A stretch of DNA of 64,000 bases from Candidatus Peribacteria bacterium (GTDB lineage: Bacteria; Patescibacteriota; Gracilibacteria; UBA1369; LOWO2-01-FULL-3): NCBI GenBank assembly GCA_943357285.1, contig CALRGJ010000002.1, positions 1 through 64,000 on the forward strand, given 5' to 3'. Below the pieces are notes generated by a model. It did not search any database, was not told where the DNA came from, and was given only the letters and a program-made list of their open reading frames with translations. Shown one piece after another: positions 63,751 through 64,000 of this stretch (position 1 is the first letter of the stretch; every line of letters starts with the position of its first letter). The translations under genes were made by a program, and so were the position numbers.

Positions 63751-63768
63751 GATGATGCATTATCGCCT

Positions 63769-63842
63769 GGGGGTGTGAGCGTGGTCGCTCGAGCTAGAGT
63801 TAGCACCTAGCTTCCCGGGTTCGATTCCCGGCACCTCCACCA
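63769..63842 (+). tRNA. Aberrant tRNA-like RNA C (identity uncertain)
   Basis: 74 nt with acceptor GGGGGTG/CACCTCC, T arm CCGGG-TTCGATT-CCCGG, discriminator A and encoded CCA. The D hairpin is compact (GAGCG-TGGT-CGCTC). The anticodon arm is overlong, six to seven pairs (AGCTAG/CTAGCT) with a nine-base loop AGTTAGCAC. Depending on how the loop is read, the anticodon would be TAG (Leu) or AGC (Ala), and neither fits the rest. It may be aminoacylated through its CCA end, but use in decoding is doubtful. Confidence 0.6.
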
Positions 63843-63849
63843 TAATGCT

Positions 63850-63883
63850 AAAAAGAGCCTCCGCTATACGGGGACTCTTTTTT
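63850..63883. terminator. Shared bidirectional terminator, locus C
   Basis: AAAAAGAG-CTCCG/CGGGG-CTCTTTTTT hairpin between the tRNA-like gene (plus) and small RNA C (minus), with T-runs on both strands. Confidence 0.88.
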
Positions 63884-63958
63884 AAAGGATTTCCTACACC
63901 TCCACCATGAGTCTAATCAGAAGATAAAGACTCGAAACTTAAACTAGAGTTAGCACCT
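63850..63958 (-). ncRNA. Small RNA C, complementary to the convergent tRNA-like RNA
   Basis: A predicted 109-nt RNA starting at 63958. Its first 15 nt (63958-63944) are complementary to the anticodon-arm sequence CTAGAGTTAGCACCT of tRNA-like RNA C (63794-63808). A hairpin GAGTCT/AGACTC (63933-63909) is followed at once by ATGGTGGAGGTG (63908-63897), which complements the acceptor strand plus CCA (63832-63843). It ends in the shared terminator. Same layout as small RNA A, with different sequence. Confidence 0.65.
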
Positions 63959-63964
63959 GTAATA

Positions 63965-63994
63965 ATTATAGCACCAACTAAAAACCAAAATCAA
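63965..63994 (-). promoter_or_regulatory. Promoter of small RNA C
   Basis: Minus strand TTGATT (63994-63989), 18-bp spacer ending in TGC, then TATAAT (63970-63965). Six nucleotides later the RNA begins with its anticodon-complementary segment. TGnTATAATTATT is shared with small RNA A. Confidence 0.8.
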
Positions 63995-64000
63995 ATTAGC

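Noticed and set aside
63850-63958. Decayed tandem tRNA copy or permuted tRNA gene
   Set aside because: Only the anticodon-arm and acceptor-end segments are kept, in reverse order relative to a tRNA. They lie downstream of a promoter on the opposite strand, so an antisense small RNA fits better.

Overview
The window looks like a contig from a low-GC member of the Candidate Phyla Radiation (Patescibacteria). I place it tentatively near Peregrinibacteria. The evidence is DUF4012 and DUF3352 envelope proteins, a LemA protein, many secreted SLH-domain proteins, and mostly lone housekeeping genes instead of long biosynthetic operons. TGA is a normal stop here (for example murG ends in the ATGA overlap at 3854-3857), so UGA-recoding Gracilibacteria and Absconditabacteria are excluded. 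Most genes lack a Shine-Dalgarno sequence, and several have a -10 box only 6-8 nt before the ATG, which implies leaderless mRNAs.

Layout. 1-5.5 kb: the end of aroE, lspA, then ftsW-murG-glycosyltransferase-lemA (cell wall and envelope). 5.6-8.2 kb: an SOS cassette (lexA with two self-operators, a small basic ORF, dinB), tRNA-Thr and a YqfO-like protein. 8.3-17.3 kb: a secreted Fn3-like protein, then mutS, two related lipoproteins flanking a MEMO-CapA fusion lipoprotein, and mutL. 17.3-24.6 kb: DUF4012 and DUF3352 envelope proteins, alaS without its C-terminal domain, miaB. 24.7-30.4 kb: a two-gene operon for a 1806-residue protein with an HExxH motif. 30.5-40.8 kb: kup, tRNA-Arg, a degenerate metallo-beta-lactamase-fold protein, eno, nnrD, pgeF, a GT2 enzyme, metK, ahcY and a DUF4258/DUF2283 toxin-antitoxin pair. 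40.9-60.9 kb: surface-layer genes (four SLH proteins of 478 to about 2450 residues, a TPR lipoprotein, a glycosyltransferase, an MscS-like channel). 61-63.5 kb: a membrane protein, dnaJ under a CIRCE element, another membrane protein. 63.5-64 kb: tRNA-Lys and a second tRNA-like locus.

The most unusual feature is a pair of RNA loci with the same design, at 36.25-36.53 kb and 63.70-63.99 kb. Each has an aberrant, CCA-bearing tRNA-like RNA gene facing a small RNA of about 110 nt, and both share one bidirectional terminator. The small RNA begins exactly with a sequence complementary to the anticodon-loop region of its partner. A hairpin follows, then a 12-13 nt complement to the partner's 3' acceptor strand plus CCA. 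The pairing sequences differ between the loci but match within each locus, so the complementarity appears selected. The layout recalls a T-box (specifier, then UGGN, then terminator), but as a free-standing RNA. I know of no described family like this.

Other regulation visible in the sequence: LexA operators of form GGTGAG-N6-CTYACC that block the lexA promoter, an HrcA-type CIRCE element overlapping the dnaJ -35 box, A/T-tract UP-like elements shared by three promoters, a long structured leader upstream of the main S-layer gene, and an extended palindrome upstream of the largest SLH gene.
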